From assembly GCF_003987335.1 (NCBI RefSeq), contig NZ_PIPK01000001.1:62001-126000 (forward strand): a stretch of DNA of 64,000 nucleotides, in the 5' to 3' direction. This DNA is from Aliidiomarina maris (GTDB lineage: Bacteria > Pseudomonadota > Gammaproteobacteria > Enterobacterales > Alteromonadaceae). Position numbers and translations under genes: made by a program. This document shows positions 39,021-49,870 of this stretch, piece by piece; within the stretch, counting starts at the first letter, position 1, and each line of letters opens with the position of its first letter. The notes beneath the pieces are model-generated. The model was not told where the DNA came from. It did no database searches and saw only the letters and a program-made list of their open reading frames with translations.

Positions 39021-41225
39021 TTAATGGCGCTGCACACTGTACACATCGCTTAATTGTCGCAAACGTTTCACCACGCGATCGAGCTCAGCATGGTCTTGCA
39101 CCAACAGCGTCAAGGTTAAGGTCACTTGCGCGCTTGATTTATCGACCCGTGATTGCACATCGCCGACGTTCACTTTCTCGTTGGCAATCACAGTCGTGAC
39201 TTCGTGCAACAAGCCGTTTCTATCCATCGCCTCAACCACAACGTTGGCGGCATAACGCTGTTGCTGCCGCCCTGACCATTGTACCTCGATGCCGCGCTGC
39301 GGCGCCTGTTGCAATAACTGCTGTAACTGTTCACACGACTTTTGATGCACCGATACGCCACGGCCTTGCGTCACATAGCCCATGATTGGGTCACCAGGCA
39401 AAGGTTGGCAACACTTGGCAAAACTCATCATCAAATTACCAATGCCTTCAACCTGAACATCGGTTTTTGGCAGATTCTGGCGCTTCTGTGCTGGTTTCTT
39501 CAGTACCTTTTTCAACGCTTGTTGTGCTTGCTCGCTTTCCACAACATCTGCTGGGCGTAAGTAATTCACGACCTGATGCAAACCAACGTCACCTGCACCA
39601 ATTGCCGCCAGCAAATCATCTAAGCTGGTCATATTAAAGCGGCTGACCGCTTTATCCGCATCCGCCATACTAATTTTTTGCCGCGCGAGTTCAGCCTCAA
39701 GCTGCTCTTTACCTGCCAAAATATGCTTATCGCGATCTAAACGCTTAAAAAACACATGCACTTTGGAACGCGCCCGGCTCGAGCGCAAGTAACCCAACGC
39801 AGGATTCATCCAGTCGCGTCGCGGCGAGGGCTCTTTTTGGGTCAATATTTCAACCCGCTCACCATTTTGCAACTGGTACGTAAATGGCACGATGCGGCCA
39901 TCTACTTTCGCGCCAATACAGCGATGCCCAACCTGGCTATGCACGTAGTAGGCGAAATCCAGTGGGGTTGAGCCCGCTGGCAAGTCAATCACGTCGCCCT
40001 TTGGCGTAAATACGTAGACACGATCTTCAAACACCTGACTGCGGATTTCTTGCACCAAGTCTTCGTTTTCGGCCATATCTTCATGCCAAGCTAACAGCTT
40101 ACGTAGCCAAGCAATTTTTTCTTCGTAACTTTGCCCGCGCCCCCCGCTCGCGCCCTCTTTATACACCCAGTGCGCCGCGACGCCCATCTCGGCATCGTCA
40201 TGCATTTGCTCGGAGCGTATTTGAATTTCGACGTTCTTATGTTCAGGGCCAATCACAACCGTATGAATCGACTGGTAGCCATTCGGTTTCGGGGTGGCGA
40301 CGTAGTCATCAAATTCTGAGGCAAGGTGTCGCCAGCGGGTATGCACCACGCCCAGCGCGCCATAACAATCTTTTAAGGAATGGGTCACGATACGCACGGC
40401 ACGAATATCGAAAAGTTCGTCGAAAAGCAGGCCTTTTTTGTGCATTTTGCGCCAAATGCTATAAATATGCTTTGGTCGGCCATACACTTTCGCATCCACG
40501 TTTTCCGCGTCTAAGTGAGCTTGCAAATCCGTAACGAACGAATCAATGTAAGCTTCACGCTGCAGTCTTTTCTCGTCAAGTTGCTGGGCAATTTGCTTAT
40601 AAGTTTGCGGGTGCAAGTAACGAAATGCTAAGTCTTCAATTTCCCACTTTAACTGACCTATGCCTAAACGGTTGGCCAAAGGCGCATAGATTTCGCTACA
40701 TTCTTTGGCAGCAAGTACACGCTCTTCTTCGTCGGCATTTTTTAGTAAGCGCAAATGACAAATGCGCTCGGCTAATTTAATCAGCACCGCACGCACGTCT
40801 TCGACCATCGCCAGCAACATGCGGCGCACGGTATCGATTTGCGCAGCATTGGGCTTACCGTGTTGAAAATGTTGCAGCTCGCTAATACTTTGCATTTGCT
40901 GCACGGTATGCACCATAGCTTGTAACTTATCGCCACCGTGGGCAACAAGCCATTCGTCATCAATTAAATGGATTTCATAGGCGGGTAAACAGAGAGCGGC
41001 TTGCAACGCCAATTTGTCTAAATTCAGCTGCGCGAGGATTTCGACCATCTCCTCACCTTTCACCAGCCAAGGCGGAGTTTGTGTCGCATCACTTTGGGTA
41101 TGTGCCTGCAAAGCCTGTGCTAATTCACGCAGGCTCTCTCTTACCTTACTGCGGCCGACTACGTGCAACCAGCCATCTTGCTGTTGCACCCCCTTGTCGA
41201 CATGCGTACTTCGAACCTGAACCAT
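39021..41225 (-). CDS. relA: (p)ppGpp synthetase RelA
   Basis: This 734-residue ribosome-associated alarmone synthetase has a pseudo-hydrolase region (about 60-200; the catalytic HD reads MVHTVQQM and is lost). The synthetase domain contains YGRPKHIYSIWRKMHKK, FDELFDIRAVRIV and PNGYQSIHTVV. It is followed by a TGS domain (VYVFTPKGDVIDLPAGSTPLDFAY), a helical region, a zinc-finger/CC segment (SFAKCCQPLPGD) and a C-terminal ACT domain. FDELFD instead of a bifunctional Rel pattern supports a synthesis-only RelA. First in the relA-mazG-pyrG-eno series. Confidence 0.98.
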   Translation of the reverse strand: MVQVRSTHVDKGVQQQDGWLHVVGRSKVRESLRELAQALQAHTQSDATQTPPWLVKGEEMVEILAQLNLDKLALQAALCLPAYEIHLIDDEWLVAHGGDKLQAMVHTVQQMQSISELQHFQHGKPNAAQIDTVRRMLLAMVEDVRAVLIKLAERICHLRLLKNADEEERVLAAKECSEIYAPLANRLGIGQLKWEIEDLAFRYLHPQTYKQIAQQLDEKRLQREAYIDSFVTDLQAHLDAENVDAKVYGRPKHIYSIWRKMHKKGLLFDELFDIRAVRIVTHSLKDCYGALGVVHTRWRHLASEFDDYVATPKPNGYQSIHTVVIGPEHKNVEIQIRSEQMHDDAEMGVAAHWVYKEGASGGRGQSYEEKIAWLRKLLAWHEDMAENEDLVQEIRSQVFEDRVYVFTPKGDVIDLPAGSTPLDFAYYVHSQVGHRCIGAKVDGRIVPFTYQLQNGERVEILTQKEPSPRRDWMNPALGYLRSSRARSKVHVFFKRLDRDKHILAGKEQLEAELARQKISMADADKAVSRFNMTSLDDLLAAIGAGDVGLHQVVNYLRPADVVESEQAQQALKKVLKKPAQKRQNLPKTDVQVEGIGNLMMSFAKCCQPLPGDPIMGYVTQGRGVSVHQKSCEQLQQLLQQAPQRGIEVQWSGRQQQRYAANVVVEAMDRNGLLHEVTTVIANEKVNVGDVQSRVDKSSAQVTLTLTLLVQDHAELDRVVKRLRQLSDVYSVQRH

Positions 41226-41311
41226 GACACCCCTTGCTATCCAGCTAACGCCCAGCCTAAAAATGGAAGATTATCGTTTTACAATGTGCGAAATCAGCCA
41301 GCAGAAGTCAA

Positions 41312-41689
41312 TCAATTCGACGATAAAACTACATAGGCTATCGCGTAGTCTTTTTCATCGCTCATCGACACATGGTATTGCCGTGCGCCCAACAACCCGG
41401 CTTGAGCACGCGCTTCATCCAGCAGGGTTAAGAATGGCTGCCCCGCGGCATTACTTTCTATCACAATATGCTGAAACGAAACCTTACCAATGCCTGTACC
41501 CAGTGCTTTTGCAGCGGCTTCTTTAGCCGCCCAGCGCTTAGCAAGAAATGCCGCTGGGTTTGCATGACTTTGAAACCGCGGCATTTCGTGCGGCGTCAGC
41601 ACCCGCTCTGCGAACCGCGGGTTGCGCTCAAGCACGTCGCGAATGCGAACAATACTGACAATATCGGTGCCTATTCCAATCACGCTCAT
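41312..41689 (-). CDS. acpS: holo-[acyl-carrier-protein] synthase
   Basis: This 125-residue phosphopantetheinyl transferase activates ACP. The Mg-binding IGIGTDIVSIVRI (Asp8) and KRWAAKEAAAKALGTGIG (Glu of WAAKEA) are intact. It follows pdxJ by 10 bases and ends the acpS-distal side of the recO-pdxJ group, the standard gammaproteobacterial order. Confidence 0.97.
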   Translation of the reverse strand: MSVIGIGTDIVSIVRIRDVLERNPRFAERVLTPHEMPRFQSHANPAAFLAKRWAAKEAAAKALGTGIGKVSFQHIVIESNAAGQPFLTLLDEARAQAGLLGARQYHVSMSDEKDYAIAYVVLSSN

Positions 41690-41699
41690 CGTGAATGAC

Positions 41700-42428
41700 T
41701 TAATTGCGAGCGTGGTTAAGAACGGCCTTCATTTCCCTGACCGCTTGATCTAAACCGGTAAATACAGCCCGCGCAATAATCGCATGGCCAATATTCAGCT
41801 CATACAGCTCCGGAATAGCCGCAATATCCGTGGTGTTGTGATAATGCAAACCATGCCCTGCGTTGACCACAAGGTTCAAGGCTTTGGCTTCGCGCGCCGC
41901 CTTTTGAATACCACGTAACGCTTGCTTCTGGGCCTCACCCTGTTGCTCGGCATAGTGGCCTGTGTGCAACTCAACTAATGGCGCACCCACTTCGCGTGCG
42001 GCTTCAAGCTGGCGAATATCCGGGTCAACAAACAGGCTAACCTGAATGCCCGCTTCCGCCAAACGTGCCACTGCATCACGCGTACGTGATATCTGGCCCG
42101 CAACATCAAGGCCACCTTCAGTTGTTAATTCAGCGCGCTTTTCTGGCACTAAACAAACGTACGTAGGCTTGGTTCGACACGCGATTTTGATCATCTCGTC
42201 GGTCATCGCCATTTCTAAGTTCATTCGAGTTTGCAAGGTCTCGGCCAACAACTCGACGTCACGGTCGGTAATATGGCGGCGATCTTCACGCAAATGAATG
42301 GTGATACCGTCTGCCCCGGCCTGCTCGGCAATGGCCGCCGCTTGCACAGGTTCAGGGTAAGCGACACCGCGCGCATTACGCAATGTAGCAATATGATCAA
42401 TGTTCACGCCAAGTAACGGGGCTCGCAT
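41700..42428 (-). CDS. pdxJ: pyridoxine 5'-phosphate synthase
   Basis: This 242-residue TIM-barrel enzyme forms pyridoxine 5'-phosphate from 3-hydroxy-1-aminoacetone phosphate and deoxyxylulose phosphate. It starts [17 protein letters not shown]. The family active-site segments [12 protein letters not shown] and HTGHYAEQ and the phosphate loop [12 protein letters not shown] are plain. ATG 42428 is chosen for its AAGGAG six bases upstream; an in-frame ATG ten codons earlier has no family counterpart. Confidence 0.97.
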   Translation of the reverse strand: MRAPLLGVNIDHIATLRNARGVAYPEPVQAAAIAEQAGADGITIHLREDRRHITDRDVELLAETLQTRMNLEMAMTDEMIKIACRTKPTYVCLVPEKRAELTTEGGLDVAGQISRTRDAVARLAEAGIQVSLFVDPDIRQLEAAREVGAPLVELHTGHYAEQQGEAQKQALRGIQKAAREAKALNLVVNAGHGLHYHNTTDIAAIPELYELNIGHAIIARAVFTGLDQAVREMKAVLNHARN

Positions 42429-42488
42429 GCTAACTCCTTCGATTATATGTAGTTTCACTTTGCTGACGCTGACACTATGCCTACGTCA

Positions 42489-43175
42489 TTAGCGCGTGAA
42501 TAGCTCACGACTGCGCAATGGCTTATTACCAAGATAAGGGGCTAACGCCGCACGCATTAACCATTTAAATTGACGCAACAAATCGGCATCGTGCAATTGA
42601 AACTGTGCCATTTTCACAATATCAGCCCCGCGGTAGTGCGGGGTCGGCTCGCGTCCGCTAGCAAGGGGATAAAAGCCTTCACCAGCAACAAAGAAATAAT
42701 AACTGTCAGGCTCGATAGCTTGGCCATGACTTAATTCAACCTGCCAGTCAAAATCTAGCTCTAGATGCTGTAGCAGTGACCACTCAAAACGACGCAGTAC
42801 CGGCTGCATCGCCACCTGCTGACGTAATAATTGCAAAGTATGCTGGTAATCATCGAATAGCGCGGGTATCGCCGCTTGTTCAGGCACTAGGCGCTGCAGC
42901 AATTCATTGATATAAAAACCGCAGTAGACATACTCGCCTACTAGGGGCGCTGGAAAGCTTGTGCTTTCAACTGCGGTCAGAGTTTTTAACTCACCTTGCC
43001 CACGCCAGCTTAATTGAATCGGGGTAAAGGGCTGTAGACATGCATTCTGCCCTTTTTTGCTGGCGCGCGCCCCCCGGGCTACTACCCGCAAGCGTCCAAA
43101 TTCTTGACTAAATACGTCTACTATCAGGCTGCTTTCCTGATACGGCCAACGATGCAGTACGTAAGCCGGATGCAC
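42489..43175 (-). CDS. recO: DNA repair protein RecO
   Basis: This 228-residue recombination mediator works with RecR in RecFOR gap repair. The N-terminal OB fold starts HPAYVLHRWPYQESSLIVDVFSQ, followed by RVVARGARASKKG, and a helical C-terminal domain contains GFYINELLQRLVPEQ. The zinc-finger cysteines of some RecO proteins are absent, as in E. coli. Two bases separate it from era; it precedes pdxJ. Confidence 0.95.
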   Translation of the reverse strand: MHPAYVLHRWPYQESSLIVDVFSQEFGRLRVVARGARASKKGQNACLQPFTPIQLSWRGQGELKTLTAVESTSFPAPLVGEYVYCGFYINELLQRLVPEQAAIPALFDDYQHTLQLLRQQVAMQPVLRRFEWSLLQHLELDFDWQVELSHGQAIEPDSYYFFVAGEGFYPLASGREPTPHYRGADIVKMAQFQLHDADLLRQFKWLMRAALAPYLGNKPLRSRELFTR

Positions 43176-43177
43176 CT

Positions 43178-44089
43178 TTAGTCCTCGCCGTAACCTAAAC
43201 TGCGCAGCGCACGCTCATCATCGGCCCAACCAGATTTCACTTTCACCCATAAATTCAGCTGTACTTTAGTCCCGATCAGCTTTTCGATGTCGCGCCGCGC
43301 TTGTTGGCCGACTTCTTTCAGCTTCGAACCGCCTTGGCCTATCACCATACGTTTCTGGCTATCACGTTCAACTAATATTAACGCATGAATATGGGTAGTA
43401 CCCGACTCTTTGGTCTCGTACTTTTCAACTTCGACGGTGGTTGAATACGGCAGCTCGTCACCGGTTAAACGCATCAGCTTCTCGCGCACCGCTTCGGCGG
43501 CCATAAAGCGCACTGAGCGGTCAGTCACATAATCCGCAGGGAACATATGCACACCATCTTGCAAGTATTTGTGCACAATCCCTTTTAGCACTGGAATATG
43601 TTCGCCAGAGCGTGCTGTCATCGGCAAAATATCGTCAAAATTGTGCAGGCCGCTCAGCTTTTGAATATGCGGTAACAGCTCGCCTTTGTCTTTCACTTGG
43701 TCAACTTTATTAATAATCAACACCACAGGGCGTTGGCTGCGCTTAATTTTGTCCAACACCATTTGGTCTTCATCGCTCCACACCGTGGAATCGACCAAAA
43801 ACAGCACTAAATCAACATCGCCAATGGACGAGCTTGCTGCACGGTTCATAAGGCGGTTAATCGCGCGCTTTTCGTCACTATGCAGGCCTGGGGTATCAAC
43901 ATAGACAATCTGATCCCCGTCTTGGGTATCAATGCCCAAAATTCGATGGCGCGTGGTTTGCGCCTTCTTCGAGGTGATACTAATTTTCTGCTGTAAAATT
44001 TGGTTCAGTAAGGTTGATTTACCAACATTTGGGCGCCCTACAATAGCAACAAAGCCACTGCGGGTTGAATCGGAAGTATGTTCAGTCAT
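43178..44089 (-). CDS. era: GTPase Era
   Basis: This 303-residue GTPase assists 16S rRNA maturation and 30S assembly at the inner membrane. G1 is GRPNVGKS, G3 is DTPGLH and G4 is NKVD. The KH domain (about 205-290) contains [23 protein letters not shown]. It lies between rnc and recO, with 15 bases after rnc. The rnc-era pairing is conserved, matching its role in rRNA processing. Confidence 0.98.
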   Translation of the reverse strand: MTEHTSDSTRSGFVAIVGRPNVGKSTLLNQILQQKISITSKKAQTTRHRILGIDTQDGDQIVYVDTPGLHSDEKRAINRLMNRAASSSIGDVDLVLFLVDSTVWSDEDQMVLDKIKRSQRPVVLIINKVDQVKDKGELLPHIQKLSGLHNFDDILPMTARSGEHIPVLKGIVHKYLQDGVHMFPADYVTDRSVRFMAAEAVREKLMRLTGDELPYSTTVEVEKYETKESGTTHIHALILVERDSQKRMVIGQGGSKLKEVGQQARRDIEKLIGTKVQLNLWVKVKSGWADDERALRSLGYGED

Positions 44090-44104
44090 AAAGGTACGAG
44101 CCTA

Positions 44105-44806
44105 TTAAAATTTGCTGTCTACGTGGGCTTCAAGTGCATTCAGTACCGCTGACGCGGCTGCTTGCTCGGCCTTTCGCCGGCTTGTACCTGTGCCTTGAAC
44201 GGGTGTCGTCAAACCTTCGATTTGACAACTCACGGTGAATTGCTGGTTATGTGCTTGCCCTTGGCGTGCAACCACTTCATATGCCGGCAGCGGTTGCTGA
44301 CGCGCTTGCAAATATTCCTGCAAGCGAGTTTTTGGGTCTTTTTGGCTAGCGCCCGGCTTGATGGTTTCAAGGTACGGTTGAAACCAACGTAAAATCATAT
44401 CTTTGCAGGTCGCTAAGTCACTGTCTAAATAAACTGCGCCAATAATACCTTCGACCGCGTCTGACAAAATTGATTCACGGCGAAAACCGCCACTTTTTAG
44501 CTCACCGGGCCCAAGTTGCAGGTGTTCGCCTAACTGAAAGCCTTTCGCTAGCGTAGCTAACATGCTGCCGCATACTAAAGTAGCACGCATACGACTGAGA
44601 TCACCTTCGTCGTGCTTGGCAAAGCGCTGGTACAAGGCTTCTGCAATGACCATGCTTAAAATCGAATCGCCAAGAAACTCTAGACGTTCGTAATGCTTTG
44701 ACGAAGCGCTGCGGTGTGTCAGCGCTCGGGTTAATAATGCCGTGTCTGAAAATTCGTAACCAATTGCTTGATTTAACTGGCGTATGGCTTGTGCCGTTAA
44801 ACTCAC
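44105..44806 (-). CDS. rnc: ribonuclease III
   Basis: This 233-residue double-strand-specific endonuclease has the RNase III signature [11 protein letters not shown] (about 41-51), with the acidic Mg ligands, and a second acidic pair in [17 protein letters not shown]-terminal dsRNA-binding domain (about 155-225) ends [17 protein letters not shown]. Its start overlaps the lepB stop by four bases. In E. coli the rnc leader is self-cleaved; the overlap here would put any such stem inside lepB. Confidence 0.98.
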   Translation of the reverse strand: MSLTAQAIRQLNQAIGYEFSDTALLTRALTHRSASSKHYERLEFLGDSILSMVIAEALYQRFAKHDEGDLSRMRATLVCGSMLATLAKGFQLGEHLQLGPGELKSGGFRRESILSDAVEGIIGAVYLDSDLATCKDMILRWFQPYLETIKPGASQKDPKTRLQEYLQARQQPLPAYEVVARQGQAHNQQFTVSCQIEGLTTPVQGTGTSRRKAEQAAASAVLNALEAHVDSKF

Positions 44807-45723
44807 TCAATGCCTCCTAAACGCTCGAAGCGAACATTGCTAGGCACCCAACGGGGTATCCAACTGCCTCGATCACGTTCAAACTCAAAACTCATCCAAA
44901 TAAATACCGCCCGACCAACCAACAGGTCTTCGTGCACAAAGCCCCAGTAGCGACTATCAATGGAATTATCGCGGTTATCGCCGAGCATAAAGTAATGCCC
45001 ATCCGGCACTATCCATTCGTCGCTCCGCGTGCCTTCCTGGCGCGCGTAGTTCCCCGTTAATGACGGGCTCGAACGATCAATTAAAATGTCGTAACTATGG
45101 CTATCTAACTGCTCACGTAAACGCGTCAATGGCGCGCGGTCTTTGAAAAACTCACCTTGGCTGACATTGCTGTATTCAGCCACCAGAATATCTGGCTCTG
45201 CACAAGGTTGCGCGCAATCCGCGGGTTGCACATAGATCTTCTTTTCTCGGTAAATTACACGGTCACCCGGCAACCCCACCACCCGCTTGATATAGTCAAC
45301 GTCGGGCTCCAGGGGGTATTTAAATACCGCGATATCACCGCGTTCTGGACGTCCAGTGCGAATAAACTCTTGGCGCCAGACAGGGTCACGCAAGCCGTAA
45401 CGGAATTTCTCGACCAGTATAAAATCGCCTTCCAATAGCGTTGGCATCATGGAACCCGATGGAATTCTAAAAGGTTCATAGAGAAACGACCGCATAATCA
45501 GCACAAACGCCAAGATGGGAAACGCTGCCTGTGCAAATTCCGCCAAGCTTGATTGCGGTGCCGCTTGTTCACGCTGCTCTGCGGTAAACGGCGTGCCTGC
45601 CTGTGCCTCCATGCTTTTCACCTTGGCGTCACGCTTTGGCTTCCAGACAAAGTGGTCAATTGCCCAAACAACGCCGGTGACTAAAGTCAGTATCACCAGG
45701 AACAGCGAAAAATATACGGTCAT
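44803..45723 (-). CDS. lepB: signal peptidase I
   Basis: This 306-residue inner-membrane leader peptidase uses a Ser/Lys dyad: Ser91 in [13 protein letters not shown] and Lys146 in [12 protein letters not shown]. The [14 protein letters not shown] box near the C-terminus is also present. Two hydrophobic segments (about 5-25 and 65-82) flank a basic cytoplasmic loop. It follows lepA by 17 bases and overlaps rnc. Confidence 0.98.
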   Translation of the reverse strand: MTVYFSLFLVILTLVTGVVWAIDHFVWKPKRDAKVKSMEAQAGTPFTAEQREQAAPQSSLAEFAQAAFPILAFVLIMRSFLYEPFRIPSGSMMPTLLEGDFILVEKFRYGLRDPVWRQEFIRTGRPERGDIAVFKYPLEPDVDYIKRVVGLPGDRVIYREKKIYVQPADCAQPCAEPDILVAEYSNVSQGEFFKDRAPLTRLREQLDSHSYDILIDRSSPSLTGNYARQEGTRSDEWIVPDGHYFMLGDNRDNSIDSRYWGFVHEDLLVGRAVFIWMSFEFERDRGSWIPRWVPSNVRFERLGGIE

Positions 45724-45740
45724 GATGTCATCCTTGTGGC

Positions 45741-47558
45741 CTACTTACTGGTTTTAAGTACGGCTAGGAACGCTTCTTGCGGCACTTCGACGTTGCCGAC
45801 CTGCTTCATGCGCTTCTTACCTTCTTTTTGTTTTTGTAACAGTTTTTTCTTACGGCTCACGTCACCGCCATAACACTTCGCGGTCACGTTCTTACGTAAT
45901 TGCTTCACCGTGCTACGCGCAATAATATGGTTGCCAATGGCCGCCTGAATCGCGATATCAAACATTTGGCGCGGAATCAGCTCACGCATTTTCTCAACCA
46001 CTTCGCGACCGCGATATTCAGCATTGTCACGGTGGGTAATTAACGCCAATGCATCGACACGGTCACCGTTGATCAAAATATCAACCCGTGCCATATCTGA
46101 CGCTTCAAAACGCTTGAATTGATAATCTAACGACGCGTAACCCCGACTGGTTGACTTCAAGCGGTCAAAAAAGTCCATCACCACTTCGGCCATCGGTAAT
46201 TCATACGTCAACGCGACTTGGTTGCCATGGTAATCCATCTTAGTTTGGTAACCACGCTTTTCCACACACAAGGTAATCACATTACCAAGATGCTCTTGAG
46301 GCACCAAAATATTGGCTTCGACAATCGGCTCATAAATAGTGTCAATGTCATTGACCGGCGGCAATGCCGACGGGTTATCGACCATCAGCTCTTTGCCTTT
46401 GGTCGTCACCACTTTATAAATGACCGTCGGAGCGGTGGTTATTAAATCGATATCATATTCGCGCTCTAAACGCTCTTGGATAATCTCCATGTGCAGCATA
46501 CCAAGGAAGCCACAACGGAAACCAAAACCTAAAGCGCCTGAGTTCTCCGGCTCATAAAACAACGACGCGTCATTCAGGCTTAACTTACCTAGCGCATCAC
46601 GCATTTTCTCGTAATCGTCAGAGCTAATTGGGAAAATACCCGCATACACCTGCGGTTTAACTTTTTTAAAGCCCGGTAACGGCTTATCTGCAGGGTTCTT
46701 TGCCAAGGTCAGGGTATCACCTACTGGCGCACCCAGGATGTCTTTGATACCCGCAATGACGAAGCCAACTTCGCCTGCGTGCAGCACACCGGTTTCGAGT
46801 TGCTTGGGCGTAAACACACCGACTTTATCGATTTGATGGGATAAGCCTGTGCTCATCACTTTCATTTTGTCGCCAGCGCGTAAGGTGCCTTTTTTAATGC
46901 GCACCAATGACACTACGCCTTGGTAATTGTCGAACCAAGAATCAATAATAAGTGCTTGTAACGGGGCTTCGTCGTCGGCTTCTTCTTTCGGTGATGGAAT
47001 TTGAGTGACAATGCGCTCAAGCACATCTTCAATGCCAATGCCGGTCTTCGCCGAACATTGCACCGCATCAATGGCTTCAATCCCAACGATATCTTCGATT
47101 TCCTGGGCCACGCGAAGTGCATCCGCTTGTGGTAGGTCAATCTTATTCAGGACCGGTACAACTTCTAAGTCCATTTCAATTGCGGTATAGCAGTTTGCCA
47201 GGGTTTGCGCTTCCACACCCTGAGCGGCATCCACGACCAATAACGCACCTTCACAACCCGCTAAGCTGCGTGATACTTCATAGGAAAAATCGACGTGTCC
47301 GGGGGTATCAATGAAGTTAAGTTGGTAACGCTCACCGTCTTTGGCGTCGTAATACAAAGTCACACTTTGCGCTTTGATAGTAATGCCACGTTCACGCTCA
47401 ATGTCCATGGAGTCAAGCACTTGCTCCGCCATTTCACGCTCAGTTAAACCACCGCAATGCTGGATAAGACGATCCGATAAAGTCGACTTACCGTGGTCGA
47501 TGTGAGCAATAATTGAAAAGTTGCGAATATTCTTCTTGGCAATGCCTGGCTGGCTCAT
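45741..47558 (-). CDS. lepA: elongation factor 4 (LepA)
   Basis: This 605-residue ribosomal GTPase has G1 [10 protein letters not shown]3 DTPGHVDF and G4 [12 protein letters not shown]-like domains and the LepA-specific C-terminal domain (about 490-600) end in [22 protein letters not shown]. It is first in the lepA-lepB-rnc-era-recO-pdxJ-acpS series; the 134 bases upstream separate it from rseC. Confidence 0.99.
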   Translation of the reverse strand: MSQPGIAKKNIRNFSIIAHIDHGKSTLSDRLIQHCGGLTEREMAEQVLDSMDIERERGITIKAQSVTLYYDAKDGERYQLNFIDTPGHVDFSYEVSRSLAGCEGALLVVDAAQGVEAQTLANCYTAIEMDLEVVPVLNKIDLPQADALRVAQEIEDIVGIEAIDAVQCSAKTGIGIEDVLERIVTQIPSPKEEADDEAPLQALIIDSWFDNYQGVVSLVRIKKGTLRAGDKMKVMSTGLSHQIDKVGVFTPKQLETGVLHAGEVGFVIAGIKDILGAPVGDTLTLAKNPADKPLPGFKKVKPQVYAGIFPISSDDYEKMRDALGKLSLNDASLFYEPENSGALGFGFRCGFLGMLHMEIIQERLEREYDIDLITTAPTVIYKVVTTKGKELMVDNPSALPPVNDIDTIYEPIVEANILVPQEHLGNVITLCVEKRGYQTKMDYHGNQVALTYELPMAEVVMDFFDRLKSTSRGYASLDYQFKRFEASDMARVDILINGDRVDALALITHRDNAEYRGREVVEKMRELIPRQMFDIAIQAAIGNHIIARSTVKQLRKNVTAKCYGGDVSRKKKLLQKQKEGKKRMKQVGNVEVPQEAFLAVLKTSK

Positions 47559-47679
47559 TAAAACCTCGTATCAGAACCGCTAAATTTAAGTATCTACATT
47601 GAGCCAACGCCCAGTGAGAAATCTAATAGCCGCAAATTTTACTCGGTTTTACAGCCCCATACAATGAAAGTTGGCAGAA

Positions 47680-47706
47680 AGCCGCGCGCGGGCTAGTCTT
47701 GCGGCT
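47680..47706 (-). terminator. possible weak terminator at the rseC end
   Basis: Stem agccgc / gcggct (6 base pairs) with a 15-base loop, overlapping the rseC stop; the minus strand continues TTTCTGCC. The loop is large and the T run poor. Confidence 0.3.
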
Positions 47707-48133
47707 CTATCGCGTGCACTGTCATTAGCTTACCCACTTGCAAATGACGGCAGTCTAAATGCCGTTTCAGCCATATAAATGAACTGCCAAAGCCAAGTGC
47801 AGCAAGACCAATCGCGACCCACTCGCGTTCAGGCTGCCACCACTGACCCAGCCCTGCCCCAACCACCAGTAACACCAATGGTAAAATATATAAAAGCAAC
47901 GAATAACGCACCATAGTGGTGGGTTGCATGGCTAACTCAACTTGTTGGCCGTCATGAAAGCGGCCATCATTTGGCAGTTGAATTTGGCGACTACGTTGTG
48001 GCAGCGCTTTAGATAAAATACCGGCACCACAACTATTTTGGTGGGAGCACCCAGCACAACCAGCTTTGAGCTGACTATCAATGGCTATTTCGCTGTCACT
48101 AATGACTCGAATGGTGCCGCGCTCTTTGATCAT
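47693..48133 (-). CDS. rseC: SoxR-reducing / sigmaE-regulatory membrane protein RseC
   Basis: This 146-residue inner-membrane protein has an N-terminal cytoplasmic domain with four Cys residues in AGCAGCSHQNSCGAG (about 24-38), two central transmembrane helices (about 79-96 and 104-121) and a short C-terminal tail. The Cys cluster fits a redox role, as proposed for RsxC-linked SoxR reduction. It is the last gene of rpoE-rseABC, 9 bases after rseB. Confidence 0.92.
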   Translation of the reverse strand: MIKERGTIRVISDSEIAIDSQLKAGCAGCSHQNSCGAGILSKALPQRSRQIQLPNDGRFHDGQQVELAMQPTTMVRYSLLLYILPLVLLVVGAGLGQWWQPEREWVAIGLAALGFGSSFIWLKRHLDCRHLQVGKLMTVHAIEPQD

Positions 48134-48142
48134 GCTGTCAAC

Positions 48143-49216
48143 CTAAGGCGTCGCTGGACGCAACGACTGAGCGATACGTTCAATGGTAGCCAATGGCAAG
48201 CTGCCAACAATTGTCACTTGATAGTCATTGAGTTGCGCCGAATACAGTGAATCGGCTCCTTCAATCTGCACCGATGGGGTGTCTTGGCCACGTGCACTGA
48301 TGTACAAAGAAAACTTAGCGAGGCCATCTGAATACAAGAAATAGTCGGCTTGCTGCCCAGTGACTGCCATTCGGTGACTGTTCGAGCGCACTAACTCAAA
48401 GCCTTGAGGTAGCCAATTTAACGCCCAGGCACCACGCACAGGTTCCCGGTTGGAATGATCGTCAATCAAAGGGGGGCGCGCGATAGACTTAAGCTCGCGT
48501 AAGTTCTCGCTCATTTCATCATTCACAAACAAACTCGTGAGCTGCACTTGCTCAAGCACATCACCTTCCAAAGAGACTGTTGCGGTGCGTAATAGCATAC
48601 CAGTGCTACGGTCGACCCAAATCGAGTAACCATAGCGCTGCCGGTCTCGTGACACCACACGTATGTGCTGAGCTGGGCGATCCATGACTCGTCCACCGCC
48701 TACGGATACGACATGGTAAGCATTACTAATATTTTGAAATGGCTGGAAAAAACCCGCGGGGACTGGCCCACTTAAGACACTGGTGCGCATGCTGTAAGGT
48801 GTCGCCAGCGAATGGTAATACGACACATGATTATTATGCCTAAGTGCACGGTATTCAGGGCCGTTCATACCCGCTAGCAACTCAATTTCAGTGCCATTAT
48901 CGCTGACCCCATGTACCCAACGGTAAGGCTCAATGCGATCACCCCGAGCATGCACAAAATGGGCGTCAAAGTTCAACGCACGCAATGCTTGCTGCATGCG
49001 GTCAAACCATTGCGCACCCTCGATTTGACGACTATCTTGCTGACTATTTGTGGACTGACTAGTTGTCGGCTGTTCAGTCGCTTGCTGAGAGGGGGTTGGA
49101 GCTTGGGGTTGTGAAGTTGCAGCAGCGTCTTGCTGAGCTTTCGCAGGCGCCACAATCAGTAACAACATCATGGTGGCAATTTGCCACCAGCTCACACCAA
49201 GATTCATCTGATTCAC
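48143..49216 (-). CDS. rseB: sigmaE regulatory protein RseB (periplasmic)
   Basis: This 357-residue periplasmic protein binds RseA and senses lipoproteins/LPS to protect RseA from DegS. A signal peptide (about 1-27, cut near AKAQ) is followed by an unusual Gln/Ser/Thr/Pro-rich stretch to about residue 65. The MucB/RseB lipid-binding domains follow (FDRMQQALRALNFDAHFVHARGD; PVRGAWALNWLPQGFELV). The start is GTG 49216 with AAGGA four bases upstream; an in-frame ATG at 49207 is possible. It follows rseA by 32 bases. Confidence 0.92.
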   Translation of the reverse strand: MNQMNLGVSWWQIATMMLLLIVAPAKAQQDAAATSQPQAPTPSQQATEQPTTSQSTNSQQDSRQIEGAQWFDRMQQALRALNFDAHFVHARGDRIEPYRWVHGVSDNGTEIELLAGMNGPEYRALRHNNHVSYYHSLATPYSMRTSVLSGPVPAGFFQPFQNISNAYHVVSVGGGRVMDRPAQHIRVVSRDRQRYGYSIWVDRSTGMLLRTATVSLEGDVLEQVQLTSLFVNDEMSENLRELKSIARPPLIDDHSNREPVRGAWALNWLPQGFELVRSNSHRMAVTGQQADYFLYSDGLAKFSLYISARGQDTPSVQIEGADSLYSAQLNDYQVTIVGSLPLATIERIAQSLRPATP

Positions 49217-49248
49217 AACTTCCTTTCTCGCCCTAGCCTACAGCCTGA

Positions 49249-49854
49249 TTATTCAGGCTGAGACTCTGGCTGATTGTCTGAACTCTGTTCAGCGGCTTCT
49301 TGCTCTTGCTGACTCAACTGCAACTGCTGCTGGTGGTCAACAAAAAACGACTGAATTAAACGACGCTGATCACTACCCTGAGCGCCCTGTTGCAACATCG
49401 GTGCTTCTTGCACCGCATTGAAACTCACAGGATTCCCCACACCACCTAAAGGTCTCGCTTCAAATAGTGGGTTCTCTGCTGGCACTTGGTCAGCACCAGA
49501 TTGTTCTGGGCTTAATTGATAATTTTGCACGCCTATCACAGTCACTAAGGCAACACTGGCAGCAACGGCAAAGCTAGCTGCCGGACGCCACCAGCTGTCA
49601 TTAGCGGCTTTTTGCCACCAACGCTTAGCCGGCATTTGTAGGCTTGGTTCAGCAGCCACCTGCGCTGCAACAGCCGCAGAAATGTCTACCGCAAACCCAG
49701 GTTGAGCCTCATTTCGGATAATCGAGCTAGCAAGCTGATAGCGCTGAAACTGTTGCTTCTGCGCGTCATCTTCGAGCATGCTATCAAGCACACTTGCATC
49801 GATATCCTCACCGTCTACCAGTGCTGACAGATGTTCATTATGCTTGTCAGTCAT
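49249..49854 (-). CDS. rseA: anti-sigmaE factor RseA
   Basis: This roughly 201-residue inner-membrane anti-sigma factor has an N-terminal cytoplasmic RpoE-binding domain (EHLSALVDGEDIDASVLDSML), one transmembrane helix (about 94-110, RPAASFAVAASVALVTVIG) and a periplasmic half that ends in a Gln/Glu-rich tail. ATG 49854 (MTDKHNEHL) is preceded by AGGA at seven bases; a TTG two codons upstream is less likely. It follows rpoE by 16 bases, the usual co-expression of sigma and anti-sigma. Confidence 0.93.
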   Translation of the reverse strand: MTDKHNEHLSALVDGEDIDASVLDSMLEDDAQKQQFQRYQLASSIIRNEAQPGFAVDISAAVAAQVAAEPSLQMPAKRWWQKAANDSWWRPAASFAVAASVALVTVIGVQNYQLSPEQSGADQVPAENPLFEARPLGGVGNPVSFNAVQEAPMLQQGAQGSDQRRLIQSFFVDHQQQLQLSQQEQEAAEQSSDNQPESQPE

Positions 49855-49870
49855 ACGCAATTCCTCAAAT

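Noticed and set aside
38218-41225. mazEF toxin-antitoxin genes expected near relA/mazG in enterics
   Set aside because: Only 11 bases separate relA and mazG; no small gene fits there.
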